Source: GWF2-38-69 sp965228125 (lineage in GTDB: Bacteria; Verrucomicrobiota; Lentisphaeria; Victivallales; GWF2-38-69). Taken from it: DNA of 64,000 nucleotides. Below the pieces are notes generated by a model that saw nothing but the letters and a program-made list of their open reading frames with translations, ran no database searches and was not told where the DNA came from. Within the stretch, counting starts at the first letter, position 1; every line of letters starts with the position of its first letter. Positions 53,512 to 63,600 of this stretch are shown here, one piece after another. Location of the stretch: positions 2,914,001-2,978,000 of the forward strand of contig OZ245791.1 in assembly GCA_965228125.1 (NCBI GenBank), in the 5' to 3' direction. The position numbers and the translations under genes were made by a program.

Positions 53512-55024
53512 AGTCGATCTTGAAAAACCCCGTTTTTCCTTGATTCACCTAAAAATTATAAGCACCATTGGAGGCAAAAGTTAGTCTCCGATAGCATTTT
53601 TCATCTGCCCAAAATGCAAAAACAGCCGTTTTTGGGACGAAAACAAAAAATAGGGCTATTGCCCTGAGTAATTTTCTGAAGTTAAACCCGCAAGCCGATA
53701 GGATTGCATTTAACTTGTCTCCAAGTTTGCCTTTTAATCTGTTGCAGTCCATTCTGTTATCCTGTTTTACATGACCAATTATAGGTTCGATGGCTGAACG
53801 GCGTTTCCACCATCTTCTGATTGCTTTTGGGATCTTCTTACGGTATCTGTTTACAATATTGATCGTACAAGTTCCATCATATCCATGTCCTTTGTAGCCC
53901 ATGTCGCAAGTTCCCTGCTCAGGAACAATCCCTGTTATCCTTTTAACTTGTTCAAGGTTGTCTTTTAGCGTATGCCCATCGTATGGATTACCATGAAAAG
54001 CCATTGCTCCGAGTATCCAGTTGGATTGAGCACTCGTAACAAAGCCTACCTTGCAGCCAAATTCATATTTCTTGTGAGCCTTGCCTTTGCTGATGCACTC
54101 AACCTCTGGTTCATGAATTGAGTAAATCTTGTTCTTGCTTTGTCTTTCCTGAGTCAGAACTTTGTCTGATAAGGCCAAAAGGTTATCCATTTTAGGATTA
54201 GATTTTTGCATTTTTCTTCTGATGTCTCTTGCTACCCTGCCAAGGTAAACCTTGAGCTTTTTAGTCTGCTTTTTAGCTTTCTTCATCTGATTGGCGTGAG
54301 CATGCGAACTTTGTTTATGCAGAGCCTTCTTGGCAACTCTTTCATACGACTGTCTTAAGTCTATTCCGATACTATTTGCTTCCTTTACAAGCTTTTCCCT
54401 CAGCCTGTCATAAAGTCTTGAATCTGTGGGAAACCTGACATTCTTTTCCTGTACTGTCGTATCAACATTTACTTTCTTGAATTCAGATAGCTTGATAAAC
54501 CCAAGCCTTACTGCTGCTGAAAGGATTTCCTTGAGAAGTTCCTCAAGCCCTTCTTCTCCTATGCGTTTCCTCCAGTTGGTCATGTTAGATGAATCAAACG
54601 GTATTTCGTGCTCGAAAAATACTCCTCCTGTAAAATACTGCCAGTAGGGATTTTCCAGCCACGCAGCAAGAAGAGCTCCATCTCCAAGGTTGTAAGCGTT
54701 CTTCAAATAAAGAAGCCCTGCTATCATTCTTACTGGCAATGCAGGCCTGCCGTTATTCGAACAAAACAGTGGTGAAATCTTATTCTCAATCGCTTCCCAG
54801 TTGATAGAATTTGCCAGCGTTACAAGCGAATGCTTAGTATCCACTACATCTCTTAACATTACTTTAAACAAATCCCCCTGATTCTTCTCGTTATCTGATA
54901 TTTTCTTCGGCAACATTTGCAAGATTCCTTTTGCTTTTATCATCTTTTCTTGCAATAATATACAACTTATATCAAATATATCTATATGATAGCTAAATAT
55001 TTAAGTGCTTTTTCAAGATCGACT
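53512..55024 (-). mobile_element. IS5-family-like insertion sequence, ends defined
   Basis: A perfect 16-bp inverted repeat AGTCGATCTTGAAAAA (53512-53527) and TTTTTCAAGATCGACT (55009-55024) flanks one transposase gene with 21 and 53 bases to spare, giving a 1513-bp element. No clear target duplication is visible next to the repeats, so one flank may have been rearranged. It has landed at the 3' end of a glycosyltransferase-like gene and beside the IS3 remnant. Confidence 0.7.
53549..54955 (-). CDS. IS5-family-like transposase
   Basis: A 468-residue DDE transposase. The N-terminal part has RPALPVRMIAGLLYLKNAYNL and NPYWQYFTGGVFFEHEIPFD..MTNWRKRIGEEGLE, typical of the long IS5-group proteins; DTTVQEKNV carries the first catalytic Asp, CDMGYKGHG the second, and RRSAIEPIIGHVKQDNRM the final Glu. 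The frame is intact, so the element may still move. The last 30 residues are hydrophobic and less conserved. Confidence 0.88.
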   Translation of the reverse strand: MQEKMIKAKGILQMLPKKISDNEKNQGDLFKVMLRDVVDTKHSLVTLANSINWEAIENKISPLFCSNNGRPALPVRMIAGLLYLKNAYNLGDGALLAAWLENPYWQYFTGGVFFEHEIPFDSSNMTNWRKRIGEEGLEELLKEILSAAVRLGFIKLSEFKKVNVDTTVQEKNVRFPTDSRLYDRLREKLVKEANSIGIDLRQSYERVAKKALHKQSSHAHANQMKKAKKQTKKLKVYLGRVARDIRRKMQKSNPKMDNLLALSDKVLTQERQSKNKIYSIHEPEVECISKGKAHKKYEFGCKVGFVTSAQSNWILGAMAFHGNPYDGHTLKDNLEQVKRITGIVPEQGTCDMGYKGHGYDGTCTINIVNRYRKKIPKAIRRWWKRRSAIEPIIGHVKQDNRMDCNRLKGKLGDKLNAILSACGFNFRKLLRAIALFFVFVPKTAVFAFWADEKCYRRLTFASNGAYNF

Positions 55025-55794
55025 GATATAGTGCCAATGTCTTATCATAGCCATCAAAATAATTGTTTAACGCATTTTTAAATAAAACATGCGCATTATT
55101 GTCATTAATAAAATTTTCAACATTACCTCTTATTTTCTTTAACATTATTTCCTGGGGCTCATGTTTTATTATATTTTGATATGTAGCTATATCCTTCCAA
55201 TTAAATGCAAACACTTTGTCTCTGTTTCTAAATGCTTCTGATTGCCAATATTGGCTATTATTTATAGCAGGCAATAAAAAAACAGGCAAATTCCTACTAA
55301 TGCTCTCATATATATTTCCCAATCCCTGGCTTATTATTAGATATTTAGCCCTAAGTAAAATTTTGATATATTCGTGATGAGGAAACGTTTTTATAGTAAT
55401 ATCTTTATTAGAGCTCTTTTCGTTTAAAAATTTAACTATTCCTTCTCCTCCGCAAACAGTTATTTTAGAAAAATTTGATATTTCGATAGTTGCAAAAATA
55501 TTTTGGAGAATAATATCATAAAATTCAAAAGTTGTGTTTTTATTATATGTAAATGACTCTGCTCCACCCAAATTGATAATCAATTCTTCATTCGGATCTT
55601 GAAATTCTATATTTTTATAACTTTGCGTAGTTAGAGGAGGAACTACTATTTTTTTTGATATCTATAATTCCATCTATATAATTCTTGCCGTCATCTATAA
55701 AATCAGAGAATCTTTTCTGTGCAATTTTGCTGCCTGTAAAAACTTTGTAGACGGTTTTGAGATGATCTGCTGATGCTCCTTTACAGGTCTGATT
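54993..55794 (-). pseudogene. Glycosyltransferase-like gene, truncated at both ends
   Basis: The 196-residue frame from 55583 reads as the C-terminal half of a GT-B-like protein: INLGGAES, FPHHEYIKILLRAKYLIISQGLGNIYESISRNLPVFLLPAINNSQYW, in the style of UDP-sugar transferases where a G..N..E loop binds the nucleotide. Reading back, an out-of-frame T8 run (55649-55656) hides a further 70 codons up to 55794 with no start codon. The last 10 residues come from the IS end (55009-55024). So the gene lost its 5' part and its 3' end was replaced by the insertion. Confidence 0.55.
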
Positions 55795-55929
55795 TTATGC
55801 TGCCTGCTTCGTCAGTTTTGCCTCGCAGTAGTTACTATAGCTTCGGCTCACTTCCTCTAATACGGCACATGCTTGAGTTTTTCAGCGGCGACTAATTAGC
55901 TACTACGGTTTTATTTATGTAAAAACGAA
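55795..55929 (-). other. Short unassigned fragment beside the truncated gene
   Basis: Between the glycosyltransferase remnant and the next gene lies a stretch with higher GC than its surroundings. On the minus strand it has about 27 codons after a stop (KTQACAVLEEVSRSYSNYC..) ending KLTKQAA and TAA at 55795. It looks like the tail of another lost gene or element; I cannot name it. Confidence 0.3.
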
Positions 55930-56526
55930 TTATTTATTATCTGTTAATTTTTTTATCCCAAGATAAGCCCCATTGCTTATTCCCATAAGAGCAACTAAGC
56001 CCGAAGGAATATCCGGCAGTTTAGGGTTTCCGCTTTTAAAACTCTCTATGCTCATTAAAATAAACGCACCAAGAGAAATTATTGTCCAGACGAACATCTG
56101 AGTTCTTGGTAAGTCTAAGCTGGTTTTACTCTCGAAAAAGATATCTTTTATAAAGTCCGGCTTTCCATTTCCTTCTTTCTTGGCAGGCATTGCCGTAGCC
56201 AAGACAGTGGTTGTGAGATTTACACCCATTAGTAAGTATAAAGTTTCTGGAATATTAGGGAATTTCCAAGTCGTTAATAGTATGGCTGAATAAACTATTG
56301 CGACAGCAACTGTCCATAGATACATTTGCAAACGAGAAAGGCTATAATGCTCATCTCCGCTCATTACTATTAGGTCAAAAAAAACTACTTCCCGCTCTTT
56401 CTCTTTGGTTTCGAACGCTTCTGCGGAGGCACGTTTTTTTGCGCTTTGCCATAGTTTCATCTGAAGTATACAAAGCACGATGATTGCCAGTAACGCCCAT
56501 AATCCCCCTTTGAGCTCTATACTCAT
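55930..56526 (-). CDS. Membrane protein with an internal two-fold motif
   Basis: A 198-residue protein; the ATG at 56526 is chosen because GGGAGAAAG precedes it. It has a first helix (LWALLAIIVLCILQM), then two similar halves: SLSRLQMYLWTVAVAIVYSAI...PNIPETLYLLMGV and DLPRTQMFVWTIISLGAFILM...PDIPSGLVALMGI. Each gives RxQMxxWT plus two helices around a P-x-I-P...LMG motif, so the protein arose by duplication. I do not recognise a function; possibly channel- or sensor-like. Confidence 0.7.
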   Translation of the reverse strand: MSIELKGGLWALLAIIVLCILQMKLWQSAKKRASAEAFETKEKEREVVFFDLIVMSGDEHYSLSRLQMYLWTVAVAIVYSAILLTTWKFPNIPETLYLLMGVNLTTTVLATAMPAKKEGNGKPDFIKDIFFESKTSLDLPRTQMFVWTIISLGAFILMSIESFKSGNPKLPDIPSGLVALMGISNGAYLGIKKLTDNK

Positions 56527-56810
56527 AACTTTCTCCCTGTTTTGTCTTAAAATTATGGTCCCCACCAAAATTCCAACGATAAAGTATAAAGTGATTTTTA
56601 TAAGTCAAATTAAAAATCACAAAAAATACATTAATAGACCTCATGAAAATGTTTGTGTAGTTTCGGATAAGCTGCGTAAAACTCCCTAACCTAAGCTTGC
56701 AAGCAGTCGAAATAACAACTTTTCCTATGCTGATTTGTAAATGTGATAAAATGCGATATTCGTAAAGGCTTTACAACCATTTTATTAACAGGTTACTAGG
56801 AAGGAGAAAG

Positions 56811-57785
56811 ATGAATAGAAGTCAAATTTTACTAAAAGGATTGGATTTGCCTCTGGAACAATTCAAAGAGCTCAAGTCAGGAGAGATAAGGAATTTAATT
56901 CTGGATCTTGGGAAAGCCTGCAATTACAAATGTATGTATTGTGCCACTTCGGAACATAAAGGAGTGAGCAAAGATAACCTAACATTAGATGAGAGAAAGA
57001 AAGTTATAAGAGATGCTGCTGGAAATGGAGCCAAGGCTGTTTTTTTTGCAGGAGAAGGGGAACCTGTTTTAGATAAAGACTTTAAAAAGCTTGTTATGTT
57101 TAACTCTAAACTGGGGGTCACTACAATTCTCTACAGTAATATTTCTCTATTGAACAAGGAGATGGTTGAATTCCTATACAATCACGATGTAACTCTCGTT
57201 ATAAAAATAGACAGCCTGAGAAGAGATACATATAACCTTTTAGTCGGCAAAGAGGCTTATGATTTGTTTAGGAAAGGGTTAGATCTGATTATTGAAACAT
57301 ATGGGGCTCAGACTTCCAATAATGATTTGGGATTTTCGAGAGTTCAGGTTTCGATGGTGCTTAATAAATTCAATGAGAATGAAGTAGAGGATATTAGTTC
57401 CTTTTGCGAGAAACATGGATACATATTCTGTTGTAAAACTCCCGGGAAGAAAGGAAATGCAAAAAATAACTGGGAGCTATTGATAGGAAACGAGGAGTTA
57501 CGACTTCAAGGATTAGCAAAAGCTTATTCACAGAAGGAACAGACAACTGCAAATATAGAAGGAAAATGTTCAATAGCTTCATATGGCTTAGCCGTTACAA
57601 GAATAGGGGATGTGGCCTTATGCGAAACAGCCAGGTTAGATAACGCAATAGGCAATGTAAGAAGAACTCCCCTGAAAGAACTAGCCGAAAAAAAACAAAA
57701 TATTTTCAATTCCTACGGTTGCCCAGCATGTATTGCAAAATATCTGCACAATGGCAAGCACGCTACAAGTATGCTTGCCAGTTAG
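56811..57785 (+). CDS. Radical SAM enzyme with C-terminal SPASM/twitch-like Cys cluster
   Basis: A 324-residue enzyme. The S-adenosylmethionine/4Fe-4S motif is C37-x3-C41-x2-C44 (KACNYKCMYC), followed by GEGEP near residue 84 for SAM binding. Near the C-terminus C253, C271, C304 and C307 (GCPAC) resemble an auxiliary cluster of peptide- or sugar-modifying radical SAM enzymes. It has a strong AAGGAG site. The methyltransferase gene starts 10 bases later, so the pair likely acts on one substrate. No precursor peptide gene is recognised nearby. Confidence 0.85.
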   Translation: MNRSQILLKGLDLPLEQFKELKSGEIRNLILDLGKACNYKCMYCATSEHKGVSKDNLTLDERKKVIRDAAGNGAKAVFFAGEGEPVLDKDFKKLVMFNSKLGVTTILYSNISLLNKEMVEFLYNHDVTLVIKIDSLRRDTYNLLVGKEAYDLFRKGLDLIIETYGAQTSNNDLGFSRVQVSMVLNKFNENEVEDISSFCEKHGYIFCCKTPGKKGNAKNNWELLIGNEELRLQGLAKAYSQKEQTTANIEGKCSIASYGLAVTRIGDVALCETARLDNAIGNVRRTPLKELAEKKQNIFNSYGCPACIAKYLHNGKHATSMLAS

Positions 57786-57795
57786 GGGTGGGGTT

Positions 57796-58437
57796 ATGTC
57801 TGAATGGAACGAATTATTCAAATCTATTGAAGTTAATGAGCCGGAAAATAGTTTCGTTGAGTTTGCTGGCAGGTATCTTAGTGCCGGCATGAGAGTTCTG
57901 GATATCGGATGCGGCACTGGAAGACATTCTTTTTATCTTGCTTCCAGGTTTGTAGATACTTATGCAATGGATATTTCAGAATTTGCATTAACTACATTGA
58001 AAAATGGCGCGAGAAAGAGAAATCTGAGTATAAAAACCCAAAAGTCTTCATTTCTTGAGCTTCCATATGAAGACGAATATTTTGATGCTGTAATTTCTAT
58101 ACATGTTCACAACCATGGATTATGTAAGGAAATAAAAGAAGCTTTTACTGAAATGAATAGAGTAATCTGCAAAGGCGGTTACTTGTTTTTAATAGTCGCT
58201 CCTGACAGTGTGCTTCCACAGTTTATATTGCCGGCTTCCAGGTTAATTGAGCCGGGTACTTATATTGATCTGGATCTGTATGACGGAGATATACCGCACC
58301 ATTTCTTTTCAGAAGCAGAAATAGTTGACTGCTTTAAAGATTTTGACTGCATAAGCATTGCTAAATACAATGAAGGCTCTATGTGGACAGCAAAAGGGAT
58401 TATAGAGAAGTTGCTCTATATGGGGAGGAAAATATGA
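57796..58437 (+). CDS. Class I SAM-dependent methyltransferase
   Basis: A 213-residue enzyme starting at the ATG at 57796 behind a GGGGTGGGG sequence; an upstream frame to 57733 overlaps the radical SAM gene and is not the start. Motif I VLDIGCGTGRHSFYLA (near 39), acidic AMDIS, and the EDEYFDAVISIHVHNHG segment are present. The last 60 residues (PDSVLPQFILPASRL..YDGDIPHHFF) are less typical and may define the substrate. Confidence 0.85.
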   Translation: MSEWNELFKSIEVNEPENSFVEFAGRYLSAGMRVLDIGCGTGRHSFYLASRFVDTYAMDISEFALTTLKNGARKRNLSIKTQKSSFLELPYEDEYFDAVISIHVHNHGLCKEIKEAFTEMNRVICKGGYLFLIVAPDSVLPQFILPASRLIEPGTYIDLDLYDGDIPHHFFSEAEIVDCFKDFDCISIAKYNEGSMWTAKGIIEKLLYMGRKI

Positions 58438-58570
58438 ATTGATCTAATATGATGTTTATGATTATTTTTTTGTTGACTATTTCTGGCCAAAATATTTTAT
58501 GTTTATAGTATTGATATTTATGCTATTAGGTGTATTTTTTTGCTCTTTAATTTAAAAGAGGGTTAAATAT

Positions 58571-59152
58571 ATGGCTGGCTGGAAGAAATTTAGCTCAATA
58601 AAATTTAATCCATATTTTGGGCTGGACAGCCTGCCTCTATGCAAAAAAGATAGTTGTTTTAGTATCATGAAACATCTTTTTCCCTACTTTAAAAGACAAT
58701 CTTCTGTTGGATCTTTCGATTCAATGCTTGAATCCATTATTGCCTATGTAAAGAAAAGTCGTATGCCACAAAACAAACTGGATTCGGAACTAGACTATGT
58801 TGTTAATGCTTTATATACTCCATTCGAATCGCCCGATACAGTAATAATGTTTATAGATTCAAAAGGCAAGCTTATGGCGGTAAACAATGCCTTCCAGAAA
58901 GCCTATAAGTATCCTAAAAATAAAGTTGCTAATGAGTATGTAGGAAATTATACCCAAACTGTCTGGTTTGACAAATTCTTAAATAAACCTGATAACTTTG
59001 AGGCTCCTAAGTATTTTCCGGGAAACCACACAAATATTATAAAATGTTCCGACAGAACGAAAGCTACCATTTCTGGTAACACGTGGCCCCTCATAGACTC
59101 TTGCGGTAAATTCTATGGCGCCGTCTCTGTGCATAGAAAACTTTGTTGCTAG
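58571..59152 (+). CDS. PAS-like domain protein
   Basis: A 193-residue soluble protein. Residues 85-190 have the outline of a PAS fold: SPDTVIMFIDSKGKLMAVNNAFQKAYKYPKNK, then a flexible FDKFLNKPDNFEAP stretch and a closing WPLIDSCGKFYGAVSVHRKL. No HTH, kinase or GGDEF part is attached, so it may sense a ligand and act through a partner. The N-terminal 80 residues are unassigned. It converges on the XRE gene 5 bases away. Confidence 0.6.
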   Translation: MAGWKKFSSIKFNPYFGLDSLPLCKKDSCFSIMKHLFPYFKRQSSVGSFDSMLESIIAYVKKSRMPQNKLDSELDYVVNALYTPFESPDTVIMFIDSKGKLMAVNNAFQKAYKYPKNKVANEYVGNYTQTVWFDKFLNKPDNFEAPKYFPGNHTNIIKCSDRTKATISGNTWPLIDSCGKFYGAVSVHRKLCC

Positions 59153-59157
59153 GATTG

Positions 59158-59556
59158 TTATCCTACTTTGCTATCAAAGTGTTCTGACATATTTTTGATA
59201 ATTTCTTTATATCCCTCAATTTCCTCCTTTAAAGATTCAAACTTTTTTAGCGTGATCTCCAGAAGGAACAACTGTTCGTCTTTATTCATTTTTCTGAATT
59301 TTCTTAGCATGATCTCTTCCAAAGCAGAAAGATTATCTGTTGTTCTTGTGTCTTTCTCTTCTATGTCTGCAAATTGAGACTTGTCTGTGTTTAGGGCTCT
59401 TGCTATTTTGTTCATGGTTATGCCGGAAGGTTTTCTACAACCGCTTTCCCATGTGGAGATTGTATTTTGCCTGGTATTTAGCAAAACAGCCATTTGCCCT
59501 TGCGTAAAACCGCTTTTGATCCTGAACTCTTTAAATTTTTCCGAATTAAATTTCAT
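59158..59556 (-). CDS. XRE-family transcriptional regulator
   Basis: A 132-residue regulator. Residues 5-60 form the helix-turn-helix: FRIKSGFTQGQMAVLLNTRQNTISTWESG, then KPSGITMNKIARAL. The C-terminal 60 residues form a coiled coil (EEIMLRKFRKMNKDEQLFLLEI..) for dimerisation. It diverges from the small frame at 59735 and the lipase operon, and so may control it. Confidence 0.88.
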   Translation of the reverse strand: MKFNSEKFKEFRIKSGFTQGQMAVLLNTRQNTISTWESGCRKPSGITMNKIARALNTDKSQFADIEEKDTRTTDNLSALEEIMLRKFRKMNKDEQLFLLEITLKKFESLKEEIEGYKEIIKNMSEHFDSKVG

Positions 59557-59734
59557 AACTTTTCCTTTCGTTTTTAATCTAACTGCATTGTCTATCCAAA
59601 ACTCTATGTATCACAAAAAAGTTTATTATTATAGCACTACTATACTAAATGTCCATAAATAATCACATTTCTCTTGAAATACTTCCAGAATAATATAATA
59701 TGTGATGCTTTTGATTTTTGGAGGGGGATATTCA

Positions 59735-59812
59735 TTGGCATACAATGTAAAAGTTGAAGAAATATTGTCTATTATTCTCAAGACAAACTTTAACTTACAA
59801 GGAGAAATATGA
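59735..59812 (+). CDS. Possible 25-residue leader peptide coupled to the next gene
   Basis: A GGAGGGGG sequence at 59720-59727 precedes a TTG at 59735; the frame (LAYNVKVEEILSIILKTN..) stops at TGA 59810-59812, overlapping the next ATG as ATGA. That geometry suggests translational coupling. Non-ATG start and small size make it uncertain; it might only be the ribosome-loading leader of the membrane protein gene. Confidence 0.3.
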   Translation: MAYNVKVEEILSIILKTNFNLQGEI

Positions 59813-60624
59813 GCGAGGGAATTAAGAAAAAAAGAAATTGGTTGTTTATAACTATTACAGTTGTTGCATTGATATTCATTATCGTAGGAGCTATCTGGTG
59901 GCAAAAAGAAAGTGCCCTAAATAAAGAACTTAACACAGCAAGAAGCTATGTAACGGAAGTGCTTAATAAGAAGTACGGAGAAAAGTTTGCTATTGATAAA
60001 GCCGAATATGTATGGGCTACAGGTTCATATAATTTTATAGCGCATCCTGTTAATGAACCTGATTTCAAATTTACTGCTCAACTTGGACATATATCTCAAA
60101 GCGGCGTTACGGATCAGTATCTTTTTAATAAAAGAGCTTTTATGGCTACATCCTTAATACAGCCATTTATTACTAAAATAAGCACGAATAATATAGCTTT
60201 TGCCAATTCCAGCACGAACAAGGATGAACTCTTGAGAGCTTTATATAAAGAGCGTATGTCTCTGAACAAGGTTCTAACGATATATCCTAATCAAATGCCA
60301 ATTTATGTTGAAGCCTATGTGGCGCTTGACATAACTCCACAAAACGAGGATCAGGTTCTCAAAGACATATATGATCTTATTAACTTTTTGAAAGATAAGA
60401 AATTCGGAGAGATCAAAATTGTTATCTACTTCTTCGACCAAAACTACTTCAAAGACAAAAGTATCAAGGATGAATATAAAAAATATGAAAATTACGGAGG
60501 TTTTGCTTGGAGGCTAAGAAAATTAATTTCAAAGAGACTTGTCATCTATCCTAATGATATTGAAGCAATAAAAAGTTATGTCGATCTAAAAAAATATTAT
60601 CTAACATTTAATCTAGGGGAGTGA
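59809..60624 (+). CDS. Membrane-anchored protein upstream of the RTX lipase
   Basis: A 271-residue protein: short basic N-terminus, one membrane helix at about 12-32 (WLFITITVVALIFIIVGAIW), then a soluble part of about 240 residues outside the membrane. It has a GGAGAAAT-type ribosome-binding site. No recognised family; there are Lys/Tyr-rich patches near the end (KDEYKKYENYGG). It is 4 bases upstream of the lipase-RTX gene, which suggests a partner: a foldase, secretion helper or immunity protein. None of these is proven. Confidence 0.65.
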   Translation: MSEGIKKKRNWLFITITVVALIFIIVGAIWWQKESALNKELNTARSYVTEVLNKKYGEKFAIDKAEYVWATGSYNFIAHPVNEPDFKFTAQLGHISQSGVTDQYLFNKRAFMATSLIQPFITKISTNNIAFANSSTNKDELLRALYKERMSLNKVLTIYPNQMPIYVEAYVALDITPQNEDQVLKDIYDLINFLKDKKFGEIKIVIYFFDQNYFKDKSIKDEYKKYENYGGFAWRLRKLISKRLVIYPNDIEAIKSYVDLKKYYLTFNLGE

Positions 60625-60628
60625 TTTT

Positions 60629-63600
60629 ATGGCTAACGATTTAAACGGAATAGTGCTGAACGATTTTGATTATTCAGATTTGGAGAATTTGAAGCAAGAC
60701 ACAAAGTTAAAAGACTTGTTTTATGAATCTGACGGGAAAAGAATAAAGGCAGAATTTGCTAATAATCCTAAATATAAAAAATTAACTGATAATCTCAAGA
60801 ACTATCCTGACTTTTACGGCAGCACTCTCGACAAGTGGGAAATTGCAGGAGGCTATAAGAATGATAAAACAGGGTATTATTCTACTACTTTTTACAACAG
60901 AGAAAGCAATGAGTTGTTTGTTGTAGATAGGGGTACAAATGATCCGAAAGATTATCTTGTCGATGCTTCTATGCACATTGGAAACAATATTCCGATACAG
61001 TTTGATGACTCGGAAGAGTCATATCTGCAAGCTAGAGATATAGCCAAAGCAATAGAGGAGAAAACAGGCAAGAGGCCGGAAATAATAGTAAGCGGCCATT
61101 CAATGGGAGCTTCTGAAGCTGATTATCAGTTTGCTAGATTTTACGGGGATGGGTATTTGACAGGTTCTTTTACTCTCAATGAATATGGGACAGGGAGGTT
61201 ATTTTATCCGAATCGCATTGAGTTGTATGGACAGACAGGAAAATATTTCGATGCTAGTGCAGAACATTTAAATGAAATTAAAAGAGGTCTGGTAAGTCCT
61301 TTTGATATGGTAAGTTTTGCCTCGAATCACTGGGGAAATATTATAAACCCTTATTCAAAAGATGGAGAATATTCCAAGGATCCAGTGCTGGATTTTTTCT
61401 TTCATGGAGTCGATAAATGGAAGATATTCGAGTTTGATTCTGAAGGCAGCATTATTCCAGGAGAAGTTAACTGTAAGAACTTATTGAAAATGATGCAATC
61501 GGATCCGGCTAACTTAGATAAATATCTTTTCCTTTATGGTAAAATCGAGGGATTGCCAACTGACTTTCCAGCCTCCAAGAATTTGCTCAATAAATTTTGT
61601 GAGGAGCTAAAAGAGGAAAATATAACTCTTGTCAGTTCCCTTTTGCCCGAATCTATTTCAAATGTATTATCGTCAGTAATTAACAATCAAAGTAAATACA
61701 ATACCCTTACGACGGCTATGTCCAAAGGCCTACCTGATCCGATAGCAATTGATATGGATGGGGACGGAATAGAGACAGTCGGCAAGGATGAAAGCTCAGC
61801 ATATTTTGATTTGGACAAGAATGGTTTTGCTGAGAAGACAGGTTGGATAAAGGGTGACGATGCTCTGTTAGCCAGAGATGTAAACGGTGACGGAGTAATT
61901 AATGACGGTTCTGAACTTTTCGGAGACCAGACTTTAAAAGCTGATGGGACGAAAGCCGCAACAGGTTTTCAGGCGCTGGCGGAATTAGACTCAAACAATG
62001 ACGGGAAAATTTCAGCAGAAGATGAACAGTTTAGCACACTCCGTGTCTGGCAGGATAGAAACGGAGACGGAGTTTCTCAATCTGATGAACTCAAGACCTT
62101 GAGTGAGGCAGGAATAAAGAGTATTTCTCTTTCAACAACAAATGTTAATGCCAATGACGGCTCCGGCAATATTAATTCACGTATTTCATCTGTAGAATTC
62201 GCTGATGGGGAAACACATAAGGCGGGGGAATTCAAGTTTGATACAAATACCATTGACACGGAATCTGCTTCTACCTACACTGGAACTTTTGCAATCTCAG
62301 ACGAAATAAAACTTCTTCCTTATCTGGACGGCATCTCAAACATAGATGACCTGCATACGGCAATGGCAAAGGATTCCACGCTGCTGTCTTTAGTTCAGAA
62401 TTATGTCAATGAAACAGATGCCGGAAAACTCTCCGAAATGTTTGACAAGATAATGTATAAATGGTTTGGCGTGGATGCAGTAGCGCCCGGCAGCAGGGGC
62501 CCGAACATGGACGCCAGGCAGCTGGCAATCCTTGAGAAAATATATCAGACCCCTTTCAACGGTTGGTGGAATCAGCATTACCGCAGCACGAATGTAAATA
62601 CGATAGCCGCGCCCGAACTCAAGGGAATGTATGAGGATATTAAAGGGAAGTTCTCTGGCAGCTTGAATGTACAGACACATCTGAAGGAATACGTGATGCT
62701 CGGGGCAATTGAGATAATTGACAATGGAGAATTGAAAGTTAATAAAGAGATAGCGGATTTTATACTTAACTACCAAAAGAGTTTAACTCCGAGTTCCGTG
62801 TTTCAGGTTAAATTTCAAGAGCTATCAAAAGCGGTCAAAACTCTTGGTTCGGAAGAAGAGTTTGCAGAATTTGTTAGTTATTACGCAACTAAGGGTACTG
62901 AATATACAGATATCATAAAGCAAGTATCTGGCAACAATATTTTTGTAGGTTCAGAGAATAACGACACTTTTGCAGGAAGTACTTCCAATGATAGGATTTA
63001 TAGCTTTACCGGCAACGACAAGTTGTACGGAGAAGATGGCAATGACATCCTTGACGGCGGGAAAGGGGATGATTATTTATCAGGCGGTGAGAACAATGAC
63101 ACATACGTGTACCGGAAGGGTGACGGGAACGACACGATATCCGACTGGAACAGGAAGGCCTGGGTAGGAGCCTCGTACGACAAGGTAAAGTTTGAGGATA
63201 TAAATATTTCAGAGATATACAGCACAGTAAAATCCGGCAACGACTTTATTCTTACGTTTAAGGATGAGAATGGAGCATCTGGCGAAAAGGTCAGGTTTGA
63301 GAACTGGTTTTACGGGGACTTCGTGAATGGCAATTACAATGTAAAGATAGAGGAGTTCGAGTTTGCAGACGGGACGAAGTGGAACACTTCTCAAATCGAA
63401 GCGAGTGTCCAGATTTTCGGAACGGAAGGAGCAGACAGCATAACAGGAAGCTTCTCGAACGATGTGATCAGCAGTGGCGACGGCAATGATACAATAAATT
63501 CCAATTCGGGTAATGACACGGTCTATTCCGGTTCAGGGGATGATAAAGTAAACACTGCAAACGGTAATGACACAGTATATGCCGGAACTGGAGATGACAC

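Noticed and set aside
55795..55929. Group II intron or structured RNA end
   Set aside because: Higher GC and purine-rich runs suggested it, but no domain V hairpin or reverse transcriptase is present; a decayed coding tail fits equally well.
62390..62776. Antisense 128-codon frame inside the lipase-RTX gene
   Set aside because: The opposite strand is one continuous 1124-codon frame with clear domains; this frame has no motif or start signal.
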